This document shows positions 7,531-15,644 of a DNA stretch of 64,000 nt, piece by piece. The stretch comes from JBDRRP01 sp964446485 (GTDB lineage: Bacteria > Desulfobacterota > Desulfobacteria > Desulfobacterales > JBDRRP01). Every line of letters starts with the position of its first letter. Position 1 is the stretch's first letter. The notes under the pieces are model-generated. The model worked only from the letters and a program-made list of their open reading frames with translations, made no database searches and had not been told where the DNA came from. The position numbers and the translations under genes are program-made. The stretch covers positions 1-64,000 of the forward strand of contig CAYUOU010000007.1 of the NCBI GenBank assembly GCA_964446485.1, given 5' to 3'.

Positions 7531-9009
7531 TCACTGGGACGCGTCGCTGTCGCCGGGAGCTTCGGGGCCTTCGGTTTGATCGCGGCGCAAGAGGGTGTAG
7601 CGAATCTCCACACGCGCCGGTGCTCCCGGGGCGACCACAACGGAGGCAGGGTAGGGTACCAGTTTCGCGCTCAGGCTGCCCGAGCCGTCCAGCCGGTCCA
7701 AGATGATTTTTTCGGTATACAACGTCTCCAACTGCTCGAGAATCTGATACCCCCCCTTCACCCTGGATAGCGGGGGAGAGACGCTGGCCGCGGTGATGAC
7801 AACGCCGGGGGGGAGGGCCCCGCCCCAGTCAATCTGCACCGGGAGTTCCTTTACCACCGGCTGATCCAGGGTCACTTCAACGACTTCGGGATCCACATGC
7901 TTCAGGACAACCCCTGGCGGCAGGGTGATGTTTTCGAAGGAAATGCCAACGCTGTTCGTGCCTGGAGAGGCGCGTCCCAAGTCGAGCCGAACCTTCATCT
8001 GATCGGGGTGAAGGTTGCGCAACAGGGGGCCGCTGCCGCCGAGGCTCAGACTCACCGTGTTGGCGGACGATTTGATGATCTCCACGTCAGGATTTCGCTT
8101 AATGTATTCGATGGGCACATCAACAGTGACAATGGACTCCAACCCCCTGGAGAAGGTAAACCATACAACGGCCACGACGATGACCGACAGTGCCGCCGAA
8201 AACGCCATGCGGGCCCGCTCCGATTTCTGTCTGTCTTCCTTGGCCGCGGAGCCGATGCCGTGATCCAAGAGCAGTCGGCTCAGCGCCGACCGATTCGCCG
8301 CCGCTTCAATCTGCCCTCCCACGGCCACCCCTACCTGCCCCCGCTCTTCGCTGACCACAATAACCAGAGCATCGGTCATCTCCGTCAGGCCGATGGCCGC
8401 CCGGTGCCGCGTGCCGTATGATTGGGGCATGTCGGTGTCATGAGAGAGCGGCAGGATGACACCCGCGCGCTCAATGCGGTCACCGTAGATGAGCACCGCA
8501 CCATCGTGCAGCGGTGCGCCGGTCCAAAAAAGATTGGCCAGCAATTCAGTGGACAAGTGCGCATCCAGCTTCTCGCCGCCCTGAACCACATCGTCTAATG
8601 CTTCCTTGGCCTGCAGCACTATCAGGGCGCCCACGCGCCGCCGGGCCAGAAAGAAAACCGCTTCGACAATGGCCTCGGAGGGCACGCTGGTCAGTCGGTA
8701 GGGCGTCCCCCACAAAATGGCACGCAGGTTCTGAGCCTGGAGGACACTGCGGATTTCATTACGAAAAACGACGATAATGATAAGGGCGGCAACTGCAATA
8801 ATGCCTTGCAGCACCCAGCTGGTCACGATCAGTCCAAGCCAGAGCGCAACCTGCTGCAAAATCCACAGCAACACGATCCCGGTGATGATCCGAAAGACAT
8901 TGGTGCCCCGGAAAAGCGCGTACAGCCGGAAAAGGATGAAGCTGTTGAGGGCGATATCGGCGATATCTTGCCAGCGGAAACCTTTGATGATGGTTGAGAG
9001 AATATCCAT
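7531..9009 (-). CDS. cdaA: Diadenylate cyclase fused to C-terminal YbbR domains
   Basis: The 492-residue protein should make the second messenger c-di-AMP from two ATP. Three membrane helices (about 10-95) lead into a DisA_N cyclase domain with its two catalytic motifs, DGAVLIYG and GTRHRAAIGLTE. A further membrane helix (about 268-288; FSAALSVIVVAVVWF) then places two YbbR-type beta domains outside the membrane. In Firmicutes, CdaA and its regulator CdaR (YbbR) are separate adjacent genes; here they form one chain. The ATG at 9009 gives the typical CdaA N terminus (MDILSTIIKGF). The gene starts 4 bases after the stop of the upstream DUF2914 gene, so translation is probably coupled. It is convergent with hisG. 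Confidence 0.88.
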   Translation of the reverse strand: MDILSTIIKGFRWQDIADIALNSFILFRLYALFRGTNVFRIITGIVLLWILQQVALWLGLIVTSWVLQGIIAVAALIIIVVFRNEIRSVLQAQNLRAILWGTPYRLTSVPSEAIVEAVFFLARRRVGALIVLQAKEALDDVVQGGEKLDAHLSTELLANLFWTGAPLHDGAVLIYGDRIERAGVILPLSHDTDMPQSYGTRHRAAIGLTEMTDALVIVVSEERGQVGVAVGGQIEAAANRSALSRLLLDHGIGSAAKEDRQKSERARMAFSAALSVIVVAVVWFTFSRGLESIVTVDVPIEYIKRNPDVEIIKSSANTVSLSLGGSGPLLRNLHPDQMKVRLDLGRASPGTNSVGISFENITLPPGVVLKHVDPEVVEVTLDQPVVKELPVQIDWGGALPPGVVITAASVSPPLSRVKGGYQILEQLETLYTEKIILDRLDGSGSLSAKLVPYPASVVVAPGAPARVEIRYTLLRRDQTEGPEAPGDSDASQ

Positions 9010-9013
9010 AGCG

Positions 9014-9628
9014 CTATTGTACAATGCTGAATCGCAGGGTGTGCATCACGGAACCCGCGGCGTCGATAATGTCTACCCGCCAGGGGCCGATATCAGCCTG
9101 ACGCGGCTGAATGCTGGAAACCGTCGCCCACTTCGGCGGCCGCAGATGAAGGCGTTTGGTGGTGACAAGCTGGTCCCGAAAATACCACTGGTGCATGATC
9201 TCGGTTTTTTTGGGCACCGGATCAAAGGCGGTAAAACACGATACCTTTCCGATGGAAACTGAAAAAACGACTGCCGGCACTTTCGGTTTGTACGACTCGA
9301 TCGCTTCGCACATGGTCGCTTGCTCGAGGGTCAACGCCTTTTTCGCCTCGGCGGCGGGGGCCGGCGCCTCGGCCCTGGCACCGCCAGGCAACGCACCGCC
9401 ATGCCAGATCAGCACCAGGGCGGCAGTCACGGCGATCAATCGGTTGAGGCCCCCCCGCAGCAAAAAGCCGCTGGGAGTTATCGGCCTGGCCGCCGTGCAT
9501 CGAAACCCGATGCCACCTTCTGCCAAGCGATTGGGGTCGCCATCCCCGCACCAAGACAGCGCGACGCGGTCACGTCGCGCTGCAACCGGAGAAATCGCGA
9601 CCCATGGCTTTTCTGCCTGTTTTGTCAT
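9014..9628 (-). CDS. DUF2914-domain membrane-anchored protein
   Basis: The 204-residue protein has a basic N-terminal stretch, a hydrophobic segment at about 62-82 that would act as an uncleaved or late signal anchor, and a C-terminal DUF2914 domain (about 118-204). The last shows the typical pattern: GKVSCFTAF, HQWYFRDQ, and GPWRVDIIDAAG near the end. The domain is likely periplasmic. GGAAGG lies 8 bases before the ATG. It is the first gene of a two-gene unit with the c-di-AMP cyclase, whose extracytoplasmic YbbR domains could be a partner; that link is inference from position only. The function of DUF2914 is unknown. Confidence 0.72.
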   Translation of the reverse strand: MTKQAEKPWVAISPVAARRDRVALSWCGDGDPNRLAEGGIGFRCTAARPITPSGFLLRGGLNRLIAVTAALVLIWHGGALPGGARAEAPAPAAEAKKALTLEQATMCEAIESYKPKVPAVVFSVSIGKVSCFTAFDPVPKKTEIMHQWYFRDQLVTTKRLHLRPPKWATVSSIQPRQADIGPWRVDIIDAAGSVMHTLRFSIVQ

Positions 9629-9826
9629 GAAAAACGCCTTCCCTGAGGGGTTTACGCCAAGGAAGGTTACGCTTTTTTATAAAAGATTCAAGAGATTTCC
9701 CCGCCTCTCTCCCGCAAAAGGCCGCCACAGCCAAGATCGCGGTTCTCCCTTCGCTGTCGCAAGTAGGCGCTGCCCCATCGTTTGCAGTAGGTCGAGCTTC
9801 GGCTTCGCCCTTGGCGTCTTTGCTAT

Positions 9827-9860
9827 GTAACCCTCCGTCTTTTGCAACGTTGGGGGTTAC
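9827..9860 (-). repeat. Short dispersed hairpin repeat, copy 2
   Basis: On the minus strand this reads CCCCCAACGTTGCAAAAG then ACGGAGGGT, matching 6252-6277 with few changes. Its ends, GTAACCC and GGGTTAC, pair perfectly over 7 bp. It abuts the -35 box of the next promoter. Confidence 0.5.
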
Positions 9861-9889
9861 TTGACATATCAGCCGGCGTTTTCTATGAT
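9861..9889 (+). promoter_or_regulatory. Strong sigma70 promoter
   Basis: A perfect TTGACA at 9861-9866, a 17-base spacer and TATGAT at 9884-9889 precede the small-gene pair beginning at 10063. Confidence 0.7.
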
Positions 9890-10062
9890 CTAAGGGCATC
9901 GAAGTTCTTCCCCGAGTGTATAGACACCCCCAATATCGCCGGCATAACGCGGCGTGTGCCTGCCGATGCCAAGCCGCGTCGCTGGTTTAACGAAAGGTTT
10001 GATGTGGGCCGGAAGCATTCCGGTGCGGGGTCTACCATGCCATAACGAAAAGGCTATAGCCC

Positions 10063-10512
10063 ATGCGACACAAGTACCTCATCACAATCGCCAAAGATCA
10101 ACAAGAACTGCTCATCAGCGAGCAAGCTGAAGTAGACCGTGATATTTTTATGCCACTTTGCGAAGAAACGTTTTCCCTGGCGGAACTTCGTGAAGCCGCG
10201 GCCGATGGAGAAGCATCCCTTGTGGCCTCCCTGCGCTCTGACAATTTCTATCCCCCGCTGGAAAATGCCACGCAGATTGCCGTGATCGTCACTGAAATGC
10301 TCAAGTCCGAAGACCCAGAACGGCGGGAGCTGCTCATCGACGATCGTCAAGTGATGGCTGAGGCTGAGGCTGCGGAAGCGGCGGCGGCGGCGGCGGCGGT
10401 AAAGGCGCTCCCATCCGATGACGAAGACCTCGACGATCTGCTGGAGGATGATGCGGCACCGCCGATCCCAGTAAATAGCGATGAGAGCAGCGGTGAAAAA
10501 GAAGACAACTAA
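10063..10512 (+). CDS. Hypothetical acidic protein
   Basis: No family is recognised for this 149-residue product. The first 85 residues look like a small folded domain (KYLITIAKDQQELLISEQ). The rest is a low-complexity tail: an Ala/Glu run encoded by a GCG-type trinucleotide tract near 10375-10400, then alternating Asp/Glu and Pro. It has no signal or membrane segment. AAAAGG lies about 9 bases before the ATG. A strong promoter drives it, and a second small gene follows after 29 bases, so the two are likely co-transcribed. Confidence 0.65.
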   Translation: MRHKYLITIAKDQQELLISEQAEVDRDIFMPLCEETFSLAELREAAADGEASLVASLRSDNFYPPLENATQIAVIVTEMLKSEDPERRELLIDDRQVMAEAEAAEAAAAAAAVKALPSDDEDLDDLLEDDAAPPIPVNSDESSGEKEDN

Positions 10513-10541
10513 GGGCTCGCGCTGCGCTGCGCACCCCTGAC

Positions 10542-10778
10542 ATGATGAGGAGGTATCCCATTTCAGTCAAGATCCCTGAGAACCTGTTTTATGACATCGT
10601 CGATCTTTTGCGTGAGCCCAAATCCTTGGCCCCGCTGGCTCAAGAATGCACCCTGCCTCTCGACGATCGAAATACCGTATTGGATCAGTTGCTCGTTATT
10701 CGCCGGCATTTGGTCCGAAATGCCGGGCGCCCCATCGTAATGTCCCCTGACGGCACCCTGAAAGTCCATCCGAATTAG
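10542..10778 (+). CDS. Small hypothetical protein, start codon uncertain
   Basis: The 78-residue product is not recognised. It is soluble, with leucine-rich amphipathic helices (LFYDIVDLLREP, TVLDQLLVIRRHLV). The ATG pair at 10542 has no ribosome binding site before it. Instead a perfect AGGAGG lies inside the frame at 10548-10553, 6 bases before an in-frame ATT (10560), which would give a 72-residue protein beginning ISVKIPENLF. It follows the 149-residue gene in the same direction and probably shares its promoter. Confidence 0.5.
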   Translation: MMRRYPISVKIPENLFYDIVDLLREPKSLAPLAQECTLPLDDRNTVLDQLLVIRRHLVRNAGRPIVMSPDGTLKVHPN

Positions 10779-11146
10779 ATCCACCCTTCCCAGAAGGCCC
10801 TGACACCAATCACGCTCGCGATCACGCTGCGCCGCCAACGAAACGACCCCACCGGCAGGTCGATGGAGAATCGACTTGCCTGCCCCCGGGTTTCTGGTAG
10901 ACTAAGTCGTCTCCATCCATAAGTGCTCCTCCCCTGGCGGGGGGGGATAGGGGCGGGCCGGCATAAGATTATCATTACTTATCGACGGGCTGTCACCCCT
11001 GCATCAAGGGATAGGGGGCATGAGGCTTCCCACGGATGAGCGCTAAAGGTTCGGGTGACGCAACCTTGGATTCACCCCTATGCATCGCCGGCGGCACCCG
11101 TACAATGAAAGGCAACCACAATCAGACTCAGAGCGAAGGAGGGCAA
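10779..11146. other. Intergenic region with inverted repeats and possible promoter
   Basis: An inverted repeat at 10862-10917 (GATGGAGAATCGACTT against AAGTCGTCTCCATC) encloses a possible promoter, TTGCCT at 10876-10881, 16 bases, TAGACT at 10898-10903. A G-rich run lies at about 10936-10955. The inverted repeat has no U-tract, so it is not a clear terminator. An open extension of the next gene's frame begins at 11036 but lacks a ribosome binding site. Confidence 0.4.
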
Positions 11147-11938
11147 ATGGGGGCATCCGGTAACGAATCGATTGACGAACTGGTCGGATTTGCGAGAGAG
11201 ACACTAACCCAACTGGGGGACGAATCGCTGAGCTACTACGGCCGGCACGAAGCCGGTAAGCGATTCGACGAGGATTTGATCACCACTGCCGAGATCCACC
11301 TCCGCGAACTGTTCGACCATCTTGTGGCGGCCCGCTTTCCCCAGCATCGTGTCTTCGACGATGGCCCAGTCAACGATACCTACACCCATGACTCCACCCG
11401 ATATCTGTGGATTTTCGACCCCATCGACGGCGTCGACAATTTCCAGGCTGGGATTCCCATCTGGGGCCAGTCACTTGCGCTCTTGGACAATTTCTGGCCG
11501 ATCCTGGGTATGTTTTACATGCCGGCAACGAGTGACCGCTTCCATGCGCTGGCAGGAGGTTCCGCCTACCACGGGAACACTGTTATTTCCATCTCCGATG
11601 AAACCAACGATATCGATGACGAGAGCATTCTGCTGACATTCAGTCGCTTCCATCAACATTACACGCCGCGATTCCCGGGCAAAATCAGAAATCTCGGCTG
11701 CACCGCTGCACACGTTTGCTATGTGGCCCACGGCCGTGCGGACGCCGCCCTGATTGCAAATGAGTCCTACCGTGATCTGGCCGCCACCCGGGTCATCCTG
11801 GAGGCCGCCGGCGGCAAAATGTTTAAGATGGACGGCGGCGAGTTCTTCCTCAACGAATATCTTGACGGAGACCGTATTGGAGAGCATCTTCTGGTGGTCC
11901 CGCCGAGTCGCTATGCCAGTGTACGTGAATGCCTCTGA
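11147..11938 (+). CDS. Inositol monophosphatase-family phosphatase
   Basis: This 263-residue protein belongs to the Mg2+-dependent, lithium-sensitive phosphatase superfamily (IMPase, FBPase, CysQ). The metal motif WIFDPIDGVDNF matches the family WxxDPIDGTxNF. The C-terminal RDLAATRVILEAAGGKMF matches the second metal motif with its Asp and AGG turn. The usual GEE ligand motif is replaced by FDDG, a departure from the classical pattern. AAGGAGG lies just before the ATG at 11147, so the 37-codon open extension upstream is not used. The substrate (inositol-phosphate, 3'-phosphoadenosine or another sugar phosphate) cannot be told. Confidence 0.8.
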   Translation: MGASGNESIDELVGFARETLTQLGDESLSYYGRHEAGKRFDEDLITTAEIHLRELFDHLVAARFPQHRVFDDGPVNDTYTHDSTRYLWIFDPIDGVDNFQAGIPIWGQSLALLDNFWPILGMFYMPATSDRFHALAGGSAYHGNTVISISDETNDIDDESILLTFSRFHQHYTPRFPGKIRNLGCTAAHVCYVAHGRADAALIANESYRDLAATRVILEAAGGKMFKMDGGEFFLNEYLDGDRIGEHLLVVPPSRYASVRECL

Positions 11939-11961
11939 CCGATTGCTGAAAGGAGACGGTA

Positions 11962-13714
11962 TTGAGAACCGGTGATAACAGCCAATCACGGTCCTTTGCC
12001 CAACGGCGGTCCTGGAAAGAGTGTTGTCGGCGGTGGGCCGCCATTGCCGCATGTGCGTGGTTCATGGGCACTTCGCCCGCCGGTGCCATCACCGTCCTGA
12101 CGGAGGAACGCCCCCCATTGAGTACCACGGCATCCGGTCGTGCCGACGGTTTTTCAGTGGAAGTTGTGCAAGCAATCCTCAACCGCCTCTCAGAAAAACA
12201 CCTATTCAATTTCAACCGTGGGCCAGGGCTTACAAGACGGCTCTGGACACACCGAACGTGGTCTTGTTCACCGTCACCCGGCTACCGGAACGTGAAGACC
12301 GATTCCACTGGATCGGCCCACTTCTTGTGGCCCACAACGGCTTTTACGCCCTGCGTGATAACACCATTCAGATCAACTCCCTGGACGATGCCCGTAAGGC
12401 CCAGGCCATCGCCACATACCGGGACGACGCCCGTGATCAGATGCTCACCGGCCTTGGGTTTACCAACCTGGATCGAGCCGATTCCCCGGATGCCTGCCTG
12501 AAAAAACTCGCTGGCGGTCGCGTGCAGCTGTGGCTGAGCGACAGCCTCACCCTGCCTGCAGTTGCCCGACGAAACGGTCTGTCCGGTGACAGGTTTAAGC
12601 TGGCGTTCGCGTTCCGCAGCCTCGATCTTTACATCGCGCTGTCAAATGACACGCCCGTCTCCACGGCGACGCAATGGCAGCAGACGCTGGACGACATCAA
12701 GACCGAAGAGATCCAGCATGTCGAGCTCTCGGGCATTGCCAATCGGTTCGCCACCATGGCCGCTGAGATCAGACTACGCGAGTTTTCGCTCCAGCAGTTG
12801 AATCTGAACCTGCAGGATGAAATCGAAGAGCGAAAACGCGCCGAGGCCACTATCTGCGACAGTGAAGCAAAAAGCCTGGCTTTGCTCGACGCCCTGCCGG
12901 ATACGGTATTTCAGGTTGACCGAGATGGCCGCTTCATCGACTTCAAAGGAACGCCGGGAGACGGTTTTCCTAACCATGCAGCCGTAATGGGAAGAACCTT
13001 GTCGGCCGTCATGCCGGCGCCGGTGGCTGCGCCGCTGATGGAGAAGCTTCAGGCGGCATTCTCGTCGCCATCACCCCAGATTCATGAGTATTCCGTGGAG
13101 ATGAAAGCGGGGATGGCTTTCTACGAGGCGCGCCTGGTGGCGGTGGACCAACAGCTGGCAGTGGGCGTCGTGCGGAACATTACCGAAAAAATCCGGATGG
13201 ATCAGGAGAAAATCGCCCTTGAGGCAGACCTCCGCCAGGCGCACAAAATGGAGGCCGTCGGCACCCTGGACAAGGTGCTATCGGCCACAGAAAGAGCCAA
13301 AACCATGGTCAACCAGATCTTGGCATTCAGCAGATCCTCACGAACCTGTGCACCAACGCGGCCCACGCCATGGAAGACAATGGCGGGGTGTTATCCATAT
13401 CCATGACACCCATCACCCTTCCCCCGGCGGAGAACGGCGCTCAATATCCCGACTTGAAGCCCGGCCCGCATGTTCAGGTATCGGTCACCGATACCGGCCA
13501 AGGAATCGCCCCCGAAATCCAGGAACGAATCTTCGCCCCCTATTTTACCAACAAAGCCCCTGGCAAAGGCACCGGCGGCATTCAAGGCGGCCCCCAACGA
13601 CGTCGATGCGGCATGTCACGACACAGGAGCGGCGTGGCGATGCGCCCGCGTCGCCACGCCGGCACCGGCGCCAAGAATTGCTGCACCACCATTGCCCATG
13701 TTGATATTTCATGA
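11962..13714 (+). pseudogene. Decayed sensor histidine kinase (SBP_bac_3-like sensor, PAS, HisKA, HATPase)
   Basis: The gene starts at TTG 11962 after AAAGGAGA, with a signal peptide and a periplasmic solute-binding-like sensor. The frame breaks near 12205-12220: the N-terminal frame ends in nonsense while the +2 frame continues with PWARAYKTALDTPNVVLF. That frame runs through the sensor, a coiled coil, and a PAS domain (LLDALPDTVFQVDRDGRFI). The dimerisation domain then reads HKMEAVGTL directly into DKVLSATERAKTMV, so the segment that normally carries the phospho-accepting histidine is missing. Near 13325 a further deletion and frame change joins ILAFSR to QILTNLCTNAAHAM of the ATPase domain. 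After APYFTNKAPGKGTG the last glycine box is lost. At least four lesions make an active kinase implausible. Confidence 0.85.
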
Positions 13715-13811
13715 AGTATTGGTTATGACTCCAAAGCCCTGAGCCGAAAGTCGGGGCACCTGCCACGCGTCATACAATGCGCCACCCACGACAACGGATA
13801 AGGGAAATATT

Positions 13812-15518
13812 GTGAGCCTCTTTGGCACCACCACACGCATCCGCAGCCTACGACGCTTTGGTAAAATCTCCAGAGTTCTCTTGCGGCACGGTCTCGGCGA
13901 TATCCGCGACCGACTTCGCCGCGGTTCCGGCGACACGGGCGAGCCGCTGCCGCCCGCACTCTGGTCCCAGTATCTTTCACCGGTACGCCTGCGGCAGATG
14001 CTGGAGGAACTCGGCCCCAGCTTCATCAAGCTGGGGCAGCTCATGAGCACTCGGGCGGACGTGCTCCCCCTGGCCTACATCGAAGAACTCAAGAAACTCC
14101 AGGACCAGGTTCCGCCAGTGCCATACGAAGCCATTCAGCAGGTGGTGGAATCTGAGCTGGGCCGACCCCTGGACAAAATCTTCTATTCCTTTTCAACAGC
14201 ACCGCTGGCGGCGGCATCCGTGGCTCAGGTGCATCGAGCGGAATGCTACACCGGAGAGCAGGTGGCCGTAAAGGTGCTTCGCCCGGGCATTGCCGCCACC
14301 ATTCGAGACGATATCCGTCTCATGTATTATTTTGCCAGGCACCTGGAGAAGTCATCCGAATTCGGACGGCTCATCGGCGCCGTGGCCATCGTCAAAGAAT
14401 TCGAGCGTACCATCTTTCGCGAGCTGGACCTGCTCATTGAAGCCGGAACCATGGAGAAGTTCGCATCCAACTTCAAGCGATCGGAAGAGATCCACATTCC
14501 GGAGGTTTTCTGGGAACTCTCCACCAAACACGTGCTGGTCATGGGTTTCGTCGATGGCGTAAAAATGGACGATCTCGGAGGCATTCGCGAAATGGGAATC
14601 GCTCCCAAAGACGTGGCCCTCATCGGCCTCCGTGCATTCAGCCGCCAGTTGATGGAGTTCGGCCTCTTTCACGCCGACCCGCATCCGGCCAACACCATCG
14701 TCATGGCCGATGGCCGCGTGGCCCTGGTTGATTTCGGCATTACGGGTTACCTTGACGACGAGATGATGTTGCAAACGGCGTTTTTGCTGCTTGGCTATGC
14801 CGAACACGATTACAACATGATCCTCTCGGCACTTGAGGAGTCGGGTATCGTCGACCCTACCCGGATAGACATGCGCCGGTTCCGCGCTGACCTCAAAGAC
14901 ATGAGCGAGCCCTTCTATGGGCGCAACCTGCAGACCGTTTCGGTGAAAGACGTCGCCGAGCAGATCATGCACCTCATCTACAAATACCGCATCCAACTGC
15001 CCCGCAACCTGCTCCTGCTGTTAAAGACCTTCATCCAAACGGAGGCCCTGGGAAAAATTCTCGGCAGTGACGCCAGCCTCCTGGAAGTCACCCGCCCCTA
15101 TGCCCGGCGCCTGATCAGGAAGGGCTACGATGCCCAGCGCGTGCTGCACCATTTGGGGACCGGTGCGCACGGCCTTTTTGCCCAGATGCGACGATTGCCG
15201 CGGGATCTGCACCAAATTCTAAGACGCATCGCGGAGGGCCGGCACCGGATTCAGATGGACCATGCCGGCTTTGACGACATCTCCGTCAAGCTGGAAAAGG
15301 GGCTCAATCGGTTCATCGTCGGCATCATCATCGCCGCGTCCACCATCGCCGGGTCGCTGGTGCTCAACGCGCCGCCCGATGTGTTCAACGTCCAGCTCTC
15401 GTTCTTCGGTAACGGTGACGTCTCCCTCACCGGCCTGCTGGGCGTAACCGGTTATTCGATCGCTACCATTCTCGGGATCTGGCTCATTGGGTCCATTTTT
15501 CGTTCCGGTAAGCTGTGA
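13812..15518 (+). CDS. ABC1/UbiB (AarF) family atypical kinase
   Basis: The 568-residue protein has the signatures of the UbiB family: the KxGQ segment (GPSFIKLGQLMSTR), the alanine-rich nucleotide loop (AAASVAQVHR), the catalytic-site lysine in VAVKV, HADPHPAN, and VDFG. Two membrane helices close the C terminus (about 500-520 and 540-562), which anchors it to the inner membrane. Members support quinone biosynthesis or lipid handling, probably through ATPase activity. The GTG start at 13812 follows AGGGAA. It lies after the kinase pseudogene and is followed at 126 bp by an MFS transporter gene. Which quinone it serves (menaquinone is likely in an anaerobe) is inference. Confidence 0.9.
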   Translation: MSLFGTTTRIRSLRRFGKISRVLLRHGLGDIRDRLRRGSGDTGEPLPPALWSQYLSPVRLRQMLEELGPSFIKLGQLMSTRADVLPLAYIEELKKLQDQVPPVPYEAIQQVVESELGRPLDKIFYSFSTAPLAAASVAQVHRAECYTGEQVAVKVLRPGIAATIRDDIRLMYYFARHLEKSSEFGRLIGAVAIVKEFERTIFRELDLLIEAGTMEKFASNFKRSEEIHIPEVFWELSTKHVLVMGFVDGVKMDDLGGIREMGIAPKDVALIGLRAFSRQLMEFGLFHADPHPANTIVMADGRVALVDFGITGYLDDEMMLQTAFLLLGYAEHDYNMILSALEESGIVDPTRIDMRRFRADLKDMSEPFYGRNLQTVSVKDVAEQIMHLIYKYRIQLPRNLLLLLKTFIQTEALGKILGSDASLLEVTRPYARRLIRKGYDAQRVLHHLGTGAHGLFAQMRRLPRDLHQILRRIAEGRHRIQMDHAGFDDISVKLEKGLNRFIVGIIIAASTIAGSLVLNAPPDVFNVQLSFFGNGDVSLTGLLGVTGYSIATILGIWLIGSIFRSGKL

Positions 15519-15644
15519 GCCGGGACGCATGCGTTGCAAAATCTCCGTTTCGCCGCGACAATACTTGCCGGCGAACGCAAGTCGAGCGGTGGCGGGGAAT
15601 GCGCCCGCTGCACGGGTTGAATGACAACAAAGAGAGAAGTCCGC

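Larger units (their letters stand above)
9629..10062. other. Divergent intergenic region
   Basis: The stretch contains copy 2 of the short hairpin repeat, immediately followed by a near-consensus sigma70 promoter reading rightward and a leader of about 165 bases. Nothing else with coding support was seen. Confidence 0.6.

Noticed and set aside
10862..10917. Intrinsic terminator after the small-gene pair
   Set aside because: The inverted repeat is imperfect and is not followed by a T-tract; it overlaps a possible promoter instead.
10930..10960. G-quadruplex-like G-rich run
   Set aside because: The runs are uneven (eight, four and three G) and there is no link to a gene feature; a chance effect of the G+C-rich leader is as likely.
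11020..11110. Possible c-di-GMP (GEMM) riboswitch before the phosphatase gene
   Set aside because: A GACGCAA-like stretch is present, but the paired GGTAGG/GCGGGG half and the second helix are not found.
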